NCBI GenBank assembly: GCA_946407015.1
Contig: CAMJML010000001.1
Coordinates: 62,001-126,000, forward strand
Source of the DNA: an uncultured Selenomonadales bacterium
GTDB lineage: Bacteria > Bacillota > Negativicutes > DSM-1736 > Dendrosporobacteraceae
DNA: 64,000 nucleotides
Reading direction: 5' to 3'
Position numbers and translations under genes: made by a program
In this document: one piece after another, positions 17,785 through 27,358 of the stretch
Numbering within the stretch: the stretch's first letter is position 1
How the letters are laid out: each line of letters starts with the position of its first letter
Notes under the pieces: model-generated
Databases searched by the model: none
Told to the model about the DNA's origin: nothing
The model's input: the letters and a program-made list of their open reading frames with translations, nothing else

Positions 17785-19503
17785 ATGGAACAAAAAAGTA
17801 AAGATGTAAGGAAGTTATGGGCCCAATCGGATGCACTGAGAATTGGAACAGAGTGGTCGGAAGGAGACTTGGAAAAGCCACAGATTCTGATTGACGATGT
17901 GTATGGTGAAAGCCATCCTGGAAGTGTTCACTTGGATGGGTTAAGCAAGCAGGCAGCAACTGGTGTCTTTGAAAGTGGCGGTAGGCCGGGTAATTTTCAC
18001 GTAACCGATATCTGCGATGGTTGGGCGCAAGGTCATGATGGAATGAACTATATTCTCGCGTCAAGGGAAGCGATTGCAGATATGGTGCAAATCCACGCGT
18101 CGGTTATGCCATGGGATGGCATGATTCTGGTATCAAGTTGTGATAAGGCAATACCGGCACATCTGATGGCTGCGGCTAGAATGGACTTACCGACCATACA
18201 TATTCCCGGAGGCTCCATGAGATCTGGCCCAGGGATTACGACGTCTGATGTCGCAGGACCATTAACGGCACGCGATAAAAGAGGACTCGTCAGCGAAACG
18301 GAAATGCGTAATTATAAATTGACGGGATGTCCCACTTGTGGTGCCTGTCAATTTATGGGCACGGCCAGCACAATGCAATGTATGTCAGAAGCACTAGGTT
18401 TGGCTTTACCCGGCAGCGCGCTTATTCCGGCGACTTTTATGGAAATCAAGAGAAATGCACGTTTTGCTGGACAAAAAATTATGGAATTGGCTCAAAAAGG
18501 TATTACTTCTTCACAAATTTTAACGCAAGCAGCATTTGAAAATGCCATCAAAGTCCATGCAGCCATTAGTGGCAGTACGAACGCACTCATTCATTTTCCC
18601 GCTATAGCGCATGAAGTGGGAATTGATTTAGACCCTAAACTTTTTGATACCATTGGCAGCACCGTAAAATACCTGACTAATATTCAGCCAAGTGGCCAGT
18701 ACATTACGGAAATGCTTTGGTATGCCGGTGGTATCCCCATGATCCAGTGGCTTCTTAAAGATCAACTTGACTTGAATGTATTAACGGTAACGGGATATAC
18801 ATTAGGCGAGAATCTGGAAATGTTACAAAAAACCGACTTTTTTAACCGCAATTTAAGTTATCTAAAAACGTACAGTATAGAACCAGAAAAAATTATTAAA
18901 AAGCCGGAACAAGTTAAACAATATGGTTCGATTGCAGTCTTATCCGGCAATCTTGCACCAGACGGAGCTGTTGTAAAGTTTTCTGCTGTTACCCCTTCCA
19001 TGCATGAACATGTGGGGCCTGCTGCTGTATTTAATTCGGAAGAAGCTGCACAGGAAGCGATTATTAATGGACGGATAAAACAAGGGGATGTCATTATTAT
19101 CCGCTATGAAGGCCCCAAAGGGTCCGGGATGCCGGAAATGCTTATGACAACTGATGCCATTGTATTTGATGAAAGATTGAACGGAACCGTGGCATTAGTA
19201 ACCGATGGCCGTTTTTCCGGTGCTACTCAGGGTCCCTGTATCGGACATGTTTCGCCGGAAGCCGTCGAAGGCGGTCCAATAGCGTTGATTGAAAATGGTG
19301 ATCTTATTGAAATCGATATTCCAACCAGAAAACTGAATGTAATTGGCATTAACCATAAGAAAGTTTCGCCGGAAGAAGTAACAAAGATCTTTGCAGAGCG
19401 AAAGGAAAAATGGGTATTGCCCAAATTAGCACCTAAGAAAGGCTTGTTAAAACGTTATAGTGAACATGCAACATCTGCTATGGCCGGAGCCTACTTAAAA
19501 TAG
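17785..19503 (+). CDS. IlvD/Edd-family sugar-acid dehydratase
   Basis: 572 residues. Fe-S ligand cysteines appear in [11 protein letters not shown] and [17 protein letters not shown]. The N-terminal [18 protein letters not shown] and the C-terminal [18 protein letters not shown] mark the superfamily that includes dihydroxyacid, phosphogluconate, xylonate and arabinonate dehydratases. Starting 21 bases after the aldolase gene, it probably dehydrates an aldonic acid to the 2-keto-3-deoxy acid that the aldolase cleaves. A housekeeping IlvD role is less likely given these neighbours. Confidence 0.9.
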   Translation: MEQKSKDVRKLWAQSDALRIGTEWSEGDLEKPQILIDDVYGESHPGSVHLDGLSKQAATGVFESGGRPGNFHVTDICDGWAQGHDGMNYILASREAIADMVQIHASVMPWDGMILVSSCDKAIPAHLMAAARMDLPTIHIPGGSMRSGPGITTSDVAGPLTARDKRGLVSETEMRNYKLTGCPTCGACQFMGTASTMQCMSEALGLALPGSALIPATFMEIKRNARFAGQKIMELAQKGITSSQILTQAAFENAIKVHAAISGSTNALIHFPAIAHEVGIDLDPKLFDTIGSTVKYLTNIQPSGQYITEMLWYAGGIPMIQWLLKDQLDLNVLTVTGYTLGENLEMLQKTDFFNRNLSYLKTYSIEPEKIIKKPEQVKQYGSIAVLSGNLAPDGAVVKFSAVTPSMHEHVGPAAVFNSEEAAQEAIINGRIKQGDVIIIRYEGPKGSGMPEMLMTTDAIVFDERLNGTVALVTDGRFSGATQGPCIGHVSPEAVEGGPIALIENGDLIEIDIPTRKLNVIGINHKKVSPEEVTKIFAERKEKWVLPKLAPKKGLLKRYSEHATSAMAGAYLK

Positions 19504-19548
19504 TAATTATCAATCAGCTATTCAGGTAAAGCAAAGGGAGGGAACAGC

Positions 19549-20877
19549 ATGGGTATGGGCGTTGCGGGCACTGAATTTTCGCAAAAACCCGCAAATTTAG
19601 AAAATAACAAACAATATATTATTAATAAAGTTTCCTGGCGGTTGATTCCATTTTTTGTATTTGCATATTTATTGAATTATATAGACCGGGTTAACCTGGG
19701 ATTTGCCGCATTGCAAATGAACCGTGATCTAGGGTTAACGGCAACAACATTTGGTTATGGTGCAGGCATTTTGTTTATTGGCTATCTCCTTTTTGGTGTT
19801 CCTAGCAATATAGGGCTGCAAAGGTACGGTGCAAAGTTTTGGATTGGTTGCCTTTTGTTTGTTTGGGGCTGCATCTCTGCAGGAATGTCGTTAGTTTCTA
19901 CTGTCCCTCAGTTTTTGGTTATGCGTTTTCTGTTAGGGGCGAGTGAAGCCGGATTTTTCCCAGGGGTCATTTTTTTCCTAACTAAATGGTTTCCAGCAGA
20001 GTACCGGGCATCCATTACGTCCCGATTCATGTTTGCTCAGCCATTAGCCTTGATGATTGGTTCTGCGATATCAGGTTGGCTTCTAACTTTAGACGGCGCT
20101 TTGGGAATTGCCGGTTGGAAATGGATGTTTGTGCTTGAAGGGATACCAGCTGCTTTGACTGGTATCGTAGCATACTTTTATTTAACAGATGGTCCAGAAA
20201 AAGCAACCTGGTTAAAAGAGGATGAAAAGGAATGGTTAATCCAAACATTAAAAGAGGAAGAGGCCAGAATAGTAGCCAAAGAAAAATGTTCAATGTGGCA
20301 AGCCATGGCTAATCCAAAAGTTTGGGTATTGGCACTTATCTATGTATCCCAGGTCATTGGCGTATTCGGTGTTAATATGTGGTTGCCGCAAATTATTAAA
20401 AGTTTTGGCGATATTTCCACCACTTCTATTGGGCTTATCAGTGCCATCCCATTTGTAGTAGCCGCAGTGGGGATGCTGCTGATTGGCCGGAGTTCTGATA
20501 AATATCAGGAACGAAAATGGCATATGACCGGTGCAATGGCTTTAGCAGGTGGCAGCTTGGTGCTTTGCGGGTTGGTTAATAGCAATTTGACCATTTCCAT
20601 TTTATTGATCTCCATCAGCAGCATTGGATTTTATGGATGCATGCCGGTTTTCTGGACAATTCCGTCTACATTTCTTGTTGGAGCAGCGGCAGCAACCGGA
20701 ATTGCATTTATCAATGCCATTGGGAATTTAGGTGGCTTTATCGGACCGGTTGTTATTGGCTGGATTAAAGATTACACAGGCAGTTTTACCAGTGGACTCT
20801 ATTTTATGGGCGGCGCTATATTAATCGGTTGCCTATTGGCGCAAGGACTGTACAGGTTGGCGGATAAAAATAAATAA
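19549..20877 (+). CDS. MFS transporter, anion:cation symporter family (sugar acid uptake)
   Basis: 442 residues with 12 predicted membrane segments and the family start SWRLIPFFVFAYLLNYIDRVN (in outline), followed by NLGFAALQMNRDLGL. The motif resembles GudP, ExuT and tartrate/galactonate carriers. AGGGAGGG precedes the ATG. Third gene of the sugar-acid operon and followed by a terminator: the likely uptake system for the acid degraded by the two upstream enzymes. Confidence 0.92.
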   Translation: MGMGVAGTEFSQKPANLENNKQYIINKVSWRLIPFFVFAYLLNYIDRVNLGFAALQMNRDLGLTATTFGYGAGILFIGYLLFGVPSNIGLQRYGAKFWIGCLLFVWGCISAGMSLVSTVPQFLVMRFLLGASEAGFFPGVIFFLTKWFPAEYRASITSRFMFAQPLALMIGSAISGWLLTLDGALGIAGWKWMFVLEGIPAALTGIVAYFYLTDGPEKATWLKEDEKEWLIQTLKEEEARIVAKEKCSMWQAMANPKVWVLALIYVSQVIGVFGVNMWLPQIIKSFGDISTTSIGLISAIPFVVAAVGMLLIGRSSDKYQERKWHMTGAMALAGGSLVLCGLVNSNLTISILLISISSIGFYGCMPVFWTIPSTFLVGAAAATGIAFINAIGNLGGFIGPVVIGWIKDYTGSFTSGLYFMGGAILIGCLLAQGLYRLADKNK

Positions 20878-20911
20878 CACGAGGGCGCATCGTATTGCTA
20901 AAAATTGTGAA

Positions 20912-20951
20912 ACCTCCAATGCCAGTTTATAAACTGACATTGGAGGTATTT
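20912..20951 (+). terminator. Terminator of the sugar-acid operon
   Basis: ACCTCCAATG-CAGTTTA/TAAACTG-CATTGGAGGT: an 18-bp stem with one mismatch, ending in TATTTCG. Confidence 0.75.
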
Positions 20952-21276
20952 CGATTTTCTTTAGTAATAGAAAATTTATGTTTGGCAGGAACTTGAAACT
21001 TTATTTTCTTCATGTTATGATAATGCAAAAATTAGGTGAGCGTCACTTTTTTATATTATTCGGCCCTAAAATGCATCGGTATCGACATAGTTCATTTTAT
21101 CAAAAGCTGGCTGAGCTGTCCTTTTTGTTGTCGGCGCTTAAGTGCCGAGGTGACTTTCTCCGCCGCTGAAAGTTAGCAAGAGTAATTATTCTACTGGGAG
21201 ATTAACGTAATTAAAATAAATCTCATATAAATTACGGATTTTTTATTTGCAAACATATAATACGAGGAGAATCTGT
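20952..21276. other. Leader of the IclR gene, no gene seen
   Basis: About 325 bases between the operon terminator and the regulator. No repeat family member or clear promoter was identified. A 62-codon ORF at 20978-21169 has no ribosome site and no protein-like pattern. Confidence 0.4.
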
Positions 21277-22077
21277 ATGGTAACATTCAAAGACCATCGC
21301 CCTACTGCACGAGTTTTAGATATATTGGAACTACTCGCTTCAACTGATTATGGCTATACGTTAACAGAGATTGCAAATGCTATTAACGCGCCTAAAAGTA
21401 CCATATTACCAATTTTACATACACTATGTCATAGAAATTTTATCACATTAAATAACAATACCTCCCGATACATTATTGGTATTAATGCCTTTATGGTAGG
21501 TTCAGCCTGTTTGAAAAATATTGATATCTTATCCTTGCTGAAATCGGAACTACAACAGATTGTAGATGTTACCTCTGAAACATCTCAATTGGGGATTTTA
21601 GTGAACGGCAGCGATGTTTTATACTTAATTAAGATAGACTCGCCGGAATCGCTTCGCCTGGTATCTTTTGTTGGCAAACAACTTCCCGCCTATTGTACTG
21701 CCATTGGCAAAGCGTTGATCAGCCAATATTCGGTTGAACAGTTAACAAAAGCCTATCCTGACGGATTAAAACCGATGACCGCTAATACAATTACAGATTT
21801 CACTGTTCTGTATAATGAATTAGAGAATATCCGTAAAACAGGCATCGCCACCGAGGTTGGAGAAAGCAATATTGATTCGCAATGCCTAGCAGTGCCGCTC
21901 AAAAAGGGTAATCACATAGTTGCTGCTATTAGTGTAAGCACACCCACCTATCGTGCTACCACTCAAAAACTGGAATTGATAAAGGTTCAGCTGTTCAAAG
22001 CACAGCAAAAAATAGAAAAAATATTTCATGACTTAAACATAGATGCACACACTTTGTTTTCTCCTGGCCATAAATAA
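21277..22077 (+). CDS. IclR-family transcriptional regulator
   Basis: 266 residues from the ATG at 21277, chosen for ACGAGGAGA just upstream; the frame extends to 21247. N-terminal winged helix (about 1-65: RVLDILELLASTDYGYTLTE, then NAPKSTILPILHTL), then the IclR effector domain (about 75-255: LPAYCTAIGKALIS, a C-terminal CLAVPLKKGNHIVAAISVS). Effectors in this family are often small aromatic or sugar acids. It lies just after the sugar-acid operon on the same strand and probably controls it. Confidence 0.92.
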   Translation: MVTFKDHRPTARVLDILELLASTDYGYTLTEIANAINAPKSTILPILHTLCHRNFITLNNNTSRYIIGINAFMVGSACLKNIDILSLLKSELQQIVDVTSETSQLGILVNGSDVLYLIKIDSPESLRLVSFVGKQLPAYCTAIGKALISQYSVEQLTKAYPDGLKPMTANTITDFTVLYNELENIRKTGIATEVGESNIDSQCLAVPLKKGNHIVAAISVSTPTYRATTQKLELIKVQLFKAQQKIEKIFHDLNIDAHTLFSPGHK

Positions 22078-22139
22078 GACTAGAATCGAAGACCGCCAGT
22101 GGGCCTCTTTATAACGGTCTTGTGACACACATATAGTAT

Positions 22140-23000
22140 TTAGCTCGTCATAACATCAATGAAATGAGTCATGGCTGCCGTTTGTATCCCATCTTTTCTT
22201 TTTATTAACATCGTTGTACACATCCGTAGATGGGATGGCAGCTCGAAAGTGGTTAGAACGTCTGCTTGAAGTTTATCTTCGATGACAGACCGAGGTAATA
22301 ATGAGACTCCGATACCAGCTGATACACCGCCGATAATAGCATCCAAAGAGCCAAACTCAAAACGCCTTAGCGGGACTGATTGACTTTCCAACAAATATCG
22401 TTCCAGCATTGATCGATAAGAGCAGCCCGGGCGGAAAACTAATATGGTTCTATTGCTTAAAATATCCAAGATATCTTGGGTATTTTCTTTTTTCTCGGCA
22501 ACCAGGACCAGCTCTTCTTTAAAGCTTTCAATTTCAGCGATTTCAGGATGATTGACAGGTGCTGCGACAAAGGCGAGGTCAAGTTCGTAATTCAGGATTT
22601 GATTTATTAAGTATTCAGTCGGTCCGGTCTGAAGGGATAATTCAACCTGTTCATATAAAGCATGGTATTTCTTTAGCAGTGCAGGCAGGCGGATGGCCGC
22701 GGTCGTTTCCATCGCGCCAATTCGCAGCAAGCCGCCGGGGGCTTTGGCTGGGTTTAGGCGATCGTATAACTCTTCCATGAGTTGTGCGATCTTCAACCCT
22801 TGTTCCAGGAATATCTGGCCGGAGGGAGTAAGCTGAACGCCTTTGGCATTACGGTAAAATAAATCGACATTTAGTTTTGCTTCCAGTTTTCGGATGCGGG
22901 CCGTAACACTGGATTGTGCGTATCCTAAAGTTTCCGCTGCTTGGGTCATAGACCCGTGTAAAGCGACTTCACGAAATACTTTGATGTCGTCTAAATCCAT
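22140..23000 (-). CDS. LysR-family transcriptional regulator
   Basis: 286 residues: N-terminal winged helix (1-60; VALHGSMTQAAETLGYAQSS, VTARIRKLEAKLNVDLF) and a LysR substrate domain (about 90-285; SLDAIIGGVSAGIGVSLLP). Divergent from the YbfB-type MFS gene with a 105-base shared control region, the usual arrangement in which LysR regulates the neighbour. Effector unknown. Confidence 0.93.
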   Translation of the reverse strand: MDLDDIKVFREVALHGSMTQAAETLGYAQSSVTARIRKLEAKLNVDLFYRNAKGVQLTPSGQIFLEQGLKIAQLMEELYDRLNPAKAPGGLLRIGAMETTAAIRLPALLKKYHALYEQVELSLQTGPTEYLINQILNYELDLAFVAAPVNHPEIAEIESFKEELVLVAEKKENTQDILDILSNRTILVFRPGCSYRSMLERYLLESQSVPLRRFEFGSLDAIIGGVSAGIGVSLLPRSVIEDKLQADVLTTFELPSHLRMCTTMLIKRKDGIQTAAMTHFIDVMTS

Positions 23001-23105
23001 CTTATCATCCTCTCATAGATAAAAACGATTGCTGCCATAGAAATTGATCGCTTCTAATAATATCTCTTTTTATAGTACCATAAAAGCATATTCTTTAGCC
23101 AGGAG

Positions 23106-24275
23106 GTGTCGGAGTCGAAACATTACCGTAATCTTTACCCCCTGATAGGTGGAATTTGTACGTTGAGCTTAGCCATGGGGATTTCCCGGTTTGGCTTTAC
23201 CCCCATTATTCCTTTGATGCAGCGAGATATTGGCGTCACGGATTGGAATATCGCAGTCATGGCTTCTGCAAACTATCTGGGCTATCTCGTTGGTGCCTAT
23301 ATTTCACGAAAACAATGGATGAGAAACCATTTGCGAACCTGGTTAGGGGCAGGACTGGTTACCAGTATTCTTTTGCTGATCGGTATGCCACTTACGCTCA
23401 AGCATTTAGTTTGGACATTCTTTAGGCTGGGTTCCGGATTTCTGAGCGCAATTTTGTTTGTTATTGCCTCCAGCGTTACCTTAGGACAAGGGCGGAGCGA
23501 CTGGGCGGGATATCTTTATAGTGGAGTGGGTATTGGGATTGCCTTAACCGGTCTATTTGTCCCCCTATTTGATAGCATCGGCGGCTGGCAAACCGCCTGG
23601 CTAGGCTTAGCCCTGGGTGGAAGTGTATTTGGAGTTCTCGCCTGGTGTATGTTAGTGAAAGCAGCGCAGGCTGAATCCGAGGCGCCAGGGCAGATACGGA
23701 GCAGCAATGAACTTGTACGGGATTATAAATGGTACGTGCTGCTCATCAGTTACGGGCTGGAGGGTGTTGGCTATATCATAACAGCCACATTTATTGTGCA
23801 AATGATCAAATCAATGCCTGAACTCAATCCGATTGCGAACCAAAGCTGGGTCCTTATCGGTTTAGCGGCAGCTCCCTCGACTTATCTGTGGGCCCGAATT
23901 GCCCAAAAGACCGGCATAAAAACCAGCCTGATGTTGGCTTACGGGATGCAGGCTCTGGGAATACTTCTGCCGGTCCTCATTCCCAATCAAGTGAGCACCT
24001 TACTGGGAGGCGCTTTATTTGGCGGGACCTTTATGGGGATCACCAGTCTTTCGATCACGCTGGCCTATCAATTAAAACCGGAAGTTCAAATACAGGCAAT
24101 TGGAGAACTGACCACTATATACGCTTTAGGACAGATTATAGGACCAATCATAGCAGCGCATTTACAAAAAAACTTTGGTATGATGATGCCTAGCCTTTTT
24201 GCGGTGGTGGTTTTATTACTTGCCTTACTCGTGCTGACGACACTCAGAATGAATAAGCGAGGCGGTGCTGTCTAA
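23106..24275 (+). CDS. YbfB/YjiJ-family MFS transporter
   Basis: 389 residues, 12 membrane segments. The opening AMGISRFGFTPIIPLMQRD is the family signature. The start is taken as the GTG at 23106, although AGGAG abuts it with almost no spacer; no better start exists before TM1. Its stop overlaps the start of the tautomerase remnant (TAATG), so the two formed an operon under the divergent LysR protein. Substrate unknown. Confidence 0.88.
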   Translation: MSESKHYRNLYPLIGGICTLSLAMGISRFGFTPIIPLMQRDIGVTDWNIAVMASANYLGYLVGAYISRKQWMRNHLRTWLGAGLVTSILLLIGMPLTLKHLVWTFFRLGSGFLSAILFVIASSVTLGQGRSDWAGYLYSGVGIGIALTGLFVPLFDSIGGWQTAWLGLALGGSVFGVLAWCMLVKAAQAESEAPGQIRSSNELVRDYKWYVLLISYGLEGVGYIITATFIVQMIKSMPELNPIANQSWVLIGLAAAPSTYLWARIAQKTGIKTSLMLAYGMQALGILLPVLIPNQVSTLLGGALFGGTFMGITSLSITLAYQLKPEVQIQAIGELTTIYALGQIIGPIIAAHLQKNFGMMMPSLFAVVVLLLALLVLTTLRMNKRGGAV

Positions 24276-24484
24276 TGCCCTATGTCAATATTAAGATTAC
24301 TAAAGAAGGAGCCACATCCGAGCAAAAAGCCCAATTGATTCAGGGTGCAACGCAACTCATTGGATGTATTAGGAAAAATCCGTAAGTGACTGAAGACGGT
24401 GTTCAAATAAGGATCGATGATAACTGGCTGGAACACCACCCCCAAATGGCCGAAGACCGGGCCGCCTTGGTTGGAAAACATTAG
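24275..24484 (+). pseudogene. Broken 4-oxalocrotonate tautomerase-family gene
   Basis: The frame starts MPYVNIKITKEGATSEQKAQ with the catalytic Pro1 and continues LIQGATQLI, a classic small tautomerase N-terminus. Then the family segment DVLGKNP appears split over two frames: an extra G near 24362 and a missing A near 24378. An in-frame TAA follows at 24383. Beyond it the first frame resumes (VTEDGVQIRIDDNW) to TAG at 24482. At least two indels and one stop make it a pseudogene unless these are sequencing errors. Confidence 0.75.
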
Positions 24485-24763
24485 CGGTATGGGACTGGAA
24501 CTTGAGGCACCACGTGGCAGGATTGTCAAATTGAAAACAATAACGAGTACCTGCTATATTTTATATAAATTGGCAGGTGCTTCTATTTTATTTCCGAATA
24601 AGGAAATTACAGCGTTATAAGTCGGTGACGCCTATAAATCTTATTTGTAAAGGGGTTCTATATCCATAACCAACGTAGCAGTAAGTTTGCAGGGAGAGAG
24701 TATGTTTGCAATGAATATCAAAAAAATTCATGTGGGTGTGTTATTCTGTTACGGTCAGGAGGG
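24485..24763. other. Intergenic region with dispersed hairpin
   Basis: A GGCAGGA-family hairpin (GTACCTGCTATATTTTATAT, then AAATTGGCAGGTGC) lies at 24546-24580. The remainder leads to the DUF1835-like gene; TGTGTTATTCTG near 24738 may be its -10 region. No gene seen. Confidence 0.5.
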
Positions 24764-25480
24764 ATGCTTATCATATCAAAGGAAGCCATAAGAACTTTGC
24801 AAGAGAGAATTGAGGCAAGGTATGCGGGTAATGTACTGCATATACTTAATGGGTTATGTATGCTGGAAAGATTCAAAGATCATCAGCTTATGAAAGAAAA
24901 TCATAGTTATGTGCCCTTCAATGAAGCCATGTGCTGGGGAGAAACGGATACTGAAATATTTTCAGACACTTTTATAGAGAAAAGAGTCAAAGCATTACAA
25001 ACGACCGAGGCGGAATATCGAAAAACTGTACTTGAATCATTAAAACCGCTTTTTGAAAAAAATTTTGATAGTATTGTCCTGTGGTTTGGCGATGATATGT
25101 TTTGTCAAATCAATCTGATTACCATGCTGGCCTATTTGGAACAAAGCGGGTATCAGGGGGAGGTCCTTTTTTGCAGGGTGCTTGAAAGAAGTGAACATAT
25201 CTTACCGGATGCATTCGAAATTAGCATTACGGGGTATTCGGATATTTATCAGGCGGTTCTGGTTAACCATCAAATGCCTGATCAAAAAGTACTGCCGGTT
25301 ACCTATCAAGCCATAAAATTATATTTAAATTACCGGACAGCAGAAAGTCCGATTATAAAGTATATCCGGAGCAATTTAGGCAAAGAACATCTCGTTCATG
25401 ATTTATTGGACCGGTTTTCCGAGTATGGACTGGGTGACCTGCAATATCAAGCAATGATTGAGGACACCCGCAAAATATGA
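24764..25480 (+). CDS. DUF1835-like conserved protein
   Basis: 238 residues. The pattern VLHILNGLCMLERF near 26-40, then VPFNEAMCWGE and LWFGDDMFCQINLITMLAYL, matches DUF1835-type proteins, whose function is not established. No signal peptide or membrane segment. The ATG at 24764 directly abuts AGGAGGG, an unusually short spacing; no in-frame alternative fits better. A bidirectional terminator follows. Confidence 0.7.
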   Translation: MLIISKEAIRTLQERIEARYAGNVLHILNGLCMLERFKDHQLMKENHSYVPFNEAMCWGETDTEIFSDTFIEKRVKALQTTEAEYRKTVLESLKPLFEKNFDSIVLWFGDDMFCQINLITMLAYLEQSGYQGEVLFCRVLERSEHILPDAFEISITGYSDIYQAVLVNHQMPDQKVLPVTYQAIKLYLNYRTAESPIIKYIRSNLGKEHLVHDLLDRFSEYGLGDLQYQAMIEDTRKI

Positions 25481-25537
25481 TGATCAGTAACCGCCATCCG
25501 CCGTTAAAAAAGTCTCACGTAGCATCCGTAATGAAGA

Positions 25538-25574
25538 AAAAGAAGCGCTAAGAATTATTCCTAGCGCTTCTTTT
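25538..25574. terminator. Bidirectional terminator (AAGAAGCGCTA hairpin)
   Basis: AAAAGAAGCGCTA/TAGCGCTTCTTTT between converging genes. The same stem recurs at 27308-27347. Confidence 0.88.
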
Positions 25575-25586
25575 GGATGGTGCTTC

Positions 25587-26048
25587 TCATTTCTTCCGCA
25601 TACCGCTGATATGCTCTATATCAATTCGAATAACTGTACACTTATCTTTAAATGCGTCAATTACTTTCATACCTTTTTCCTGGAACTCCGGACTATATCG
25701 TTGTACGAGTTTTTGCAGCATGTTTACTTTTTCCGGCTCATTCGCCAGAGTAGCTCTTCCAAATACCACAACACTTTCATACTTCGCTGTAAATGACGCT
25801 GGCACGATCTCTGAATAGCCAATGACAGTGAAGCTAACTCTATTATTATCAGAAATATTGTCCAGTTTATGTCCCTCAAGAGCACAGTGCAGATAAATTG
25901 CATCATCTAAAACGATATAGTTTAACGGCACACCATAAGGTTGTCCTGCTTTATCAACGGTAGAAAGTACCCCGTATTCCGCATTATTTAAGATATTCAT
26001 CGCCATATCGCGGCTTACTTGCTTATTTATATCCCGGGCATATCTCAT
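25587..26048 (-). CDS. Pyridoxamine 5'-phosphate oxidase-family flavoprotein (NimA-like)
   Basis: 153 residues: a split-barrel FMN-binding fold with GVLSTVDKAGQPYGVPLNYI near the N-terminus, then YLHCALEGHKLDNI and VRNxVSF-type strands. In Firmicutes such proteins act as flavin-dependent reductases or nitroimidazole-resistance-like proteins. Third gene of a minus-strand set (DUF2798, cupin, this gene) divergent from an HxlR regulator, suggesting redox or electrophile stress control. Confidence 0.87.
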   Translation of the reverse strand: MRYARDINKQVSRDMAMNILNNAEYGVLSTVDKAGQPYGVPLNYIVLDDAIYLHCALEGHKLDNISDNNRVSFTVIGYSEIVPASFTAKYESVVVFGRATLANEPEKVNMLQKLVQRYSPEFQEKGMKVIDAFKDKCTVIRIDIEHISGMRKK

Positions 26049-26065
26049 CGCATACCTCGCTAGTA

Positions 26066-26380
26066 TTAAAAGATTTTGACCTGCAACACGATTAAATTCT
26101 TTGAACTCGTATTATAAAAACCATGCCCCTCACCTCTTGGCGAAAGGATAATATCTTTTTCTCTCAATGCAAATTCTTCCCCATTGATCGTTAATAGGCC
26201 TTCCCCCTCTACAACATAAAATACTTCGTCCATATCTTGATGGGTGTGTTCGGGTGTAGTCTGCCCGGGCGCATATAATAACAAGCCGACATCAAGTTTA
26301 CTTCCTTCATGCTTCAATGCTTTACGCACTGATTTTTCTAATGAAAACTCTAATAAGGTATCAATGTTGATCTTTTTCAC
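26066..26380 (-). CDS. Small cupin-domain protein
   Basis: 104 residues, GTG start behind TAGGAGAG. Single cupin barrel with the metal-site motif PEHTHQDMDEVFYVVEGEG and the second motif SPRGEGHGFYN. It lies 17 bases before the PPOX gene in the same direction. Substrate unknown. Confidence 0.88.
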   Translation of the reverse strand: MKKINIDTLLEFSLEKSVRKALKHEGSKLDVGLLLYAPGQTTPEHTHQDMDEVFYVVEGEGLLTINGEEFALREKDIILSPRGEGHGFYNTSSKNLIVLQVKIF

Positions 26381-26456
26381 AGTAGGCTCTCCTATTCGTT
26401 ACGGCAGTTGTATTGGAAATTTGATTACTCAACATTCAAATAGCACTGCCGGTTAT

Positions 26457-26666
26457 TCAGGTAATCTTTTTACTAATAATCGGGGGAACGAATGTTGCTA
26501 TAGGAACAGCTATGGATAAAGCAATCACCCAATTTTTCAGCCAATGTACCGGAAAATCGACTGGCCCATTATTCACCAGGGTTAATACCGCCGATATGAT
26601 AACTGACGTTAGGCTTCCCATAATAAAACCAAACAATACTCTAGTGTACTTTACGTCTATCCGCAT
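26457..26666 (-). CDS. DUF2798 small membrane protein
   Basis: 69 residues, two membrane segments (about 8-30 and 45-65) with the family-typical NWVIALSIAVPIATFVPPII. AAGAGGTG precedes the ATG. Role unknown; head of the set facing the HxlR gene. Confidence 0.83.
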   Translation of the reverse strand: MRIDVKYTRVLFGFIMGSLTSVIISAVLTLVNNGPVDFPVHWLKNWVIALSIAVPIATFVPPIISKKIT

Positions 26667-26707
26667 CTTTTCACCTCTTTTGTCTTAGCGGTAATGCGGC
26701 CAGAGAG

Positions 26708-26737
26708 TTGTCTCTGAGCTGCATTTGATACTATAAT
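26708..26737 (+). promoter_or_regulatory. Probable promoter of the HxlR gene
   Basis: TTGTCT, 18-base spacer, TATAAT in the 159-base divergent region between DUF2798 and HxlR. A TTGACA at 26755 lacks a good -10. Confidence 0.5.
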
Positions 26738-26825
26738 AGGAAATGAAATTATGGTTGACAAGAAGGCACTATTTAGTCTGATACACACTAAACGGTATCA
26801 ATCGTTGGTTTTACTGGAGGTTTGA

Positions 26826-27173
26826 ATGAAAAAAATTCAACTTTGCCCGATAGAAGAAACAGTCAATCTCATAGGCCACAAATGGAAGGTCCTTATCCTA
26901 AGAAACCTGCTGAACAAAAGTCCGCAGCGTTTTAGCGACCTTCTCCGGGATATTAACGGGATAAGCCAGAAGATGCTGACTCAGCAACTTCGTCAGATGG
27001 AGCAAGATGGTCTTATTTCTCGGAAGGTCTATCCGGAAGTTCCTCCTAGGGTTGAGTATTCTTTATCTGCACTCGGCTGGAGCCTGCAGCCTGTTTTAGA
27101 ATCAATTAGCATTTGGGGGAAAAACTATTTAGTAACAAAAGGTATGGACCAAGATCATTTCATTGATGATTAA
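26826..27173 (+). CDS. HxlR-family transcriptional regulator
   Basis: 115 residues with the HxlR winged helix: Cys7 (LCPIEETVNLIGHKWKVLIL), then FSDLLRDINGISQKMLTQQLRQ and VPPRVEYSLSALG. The conserved N-terminal Cys often senses electrophiles or oxidants. CTGGAGG precedes the ATG. Divergent from the DUF2798-cupin-PPOX set, which it probably represses. Confidence 0.93.
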   Translation: MKKIQLCPIEETVNLIGHKWKVLILRNLLNKSPQRFSDLLRDINGISQKMLTQQLRQMEQDGLISRKVYPEVPPRVEYSLSALGWSLQPVLESISIWGKNYLVTKGMDQDHFIDD

Positions 27174-27212
27174 AATCTCTTTAGCGATCATTGTGAAACA
27201 GAAGTAATATTT

Positions 27213-27293
27213 ATGTCACGGGGACGGTTCCTTTTGACAAGAATGCTTGCTAAGGCAGCTTGCTCAGTGTCAATGGAACCGTCCCTGTGACAT
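27213..27293. repeat. REP palindrome family 1, most complete copy
   Basis: 81 bases. ATGTCACGGGGACGGTTCC at the left end pairs with GGAACCGTCCCTGTGACAT at the right, around a variable centre (TTGACAAGAATGCTTGCTAA to GTGTCA). Other copies or parts: 36534-36612, 39378-39450, 6503-6530, 16405-16435, 28424-28461, 33481-33503 and, weakly, 43153-43190. Confidence 0.9.
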
Positions 27294-27307
27294 AGCATCG
27301 TAACGAA

Positions 27308-27347
27308 GAAAAGAAGCGCTAAGATAATTTATCTTAGCGCTTCTTTT
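27308..27347. terminator. Bidirectional terminator
   Basis: AAAAGAAGCGCTAAGATAA/TTATCTTAGCGCTTCTTTT, a long perfect stem just beyond the HADH stop. It serves the minus gene and possibly HxlR. It shares its core with 25538-25574. Confidence 0.88.
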
Positions 27348-27358
27348 CTTTCTGTTGG

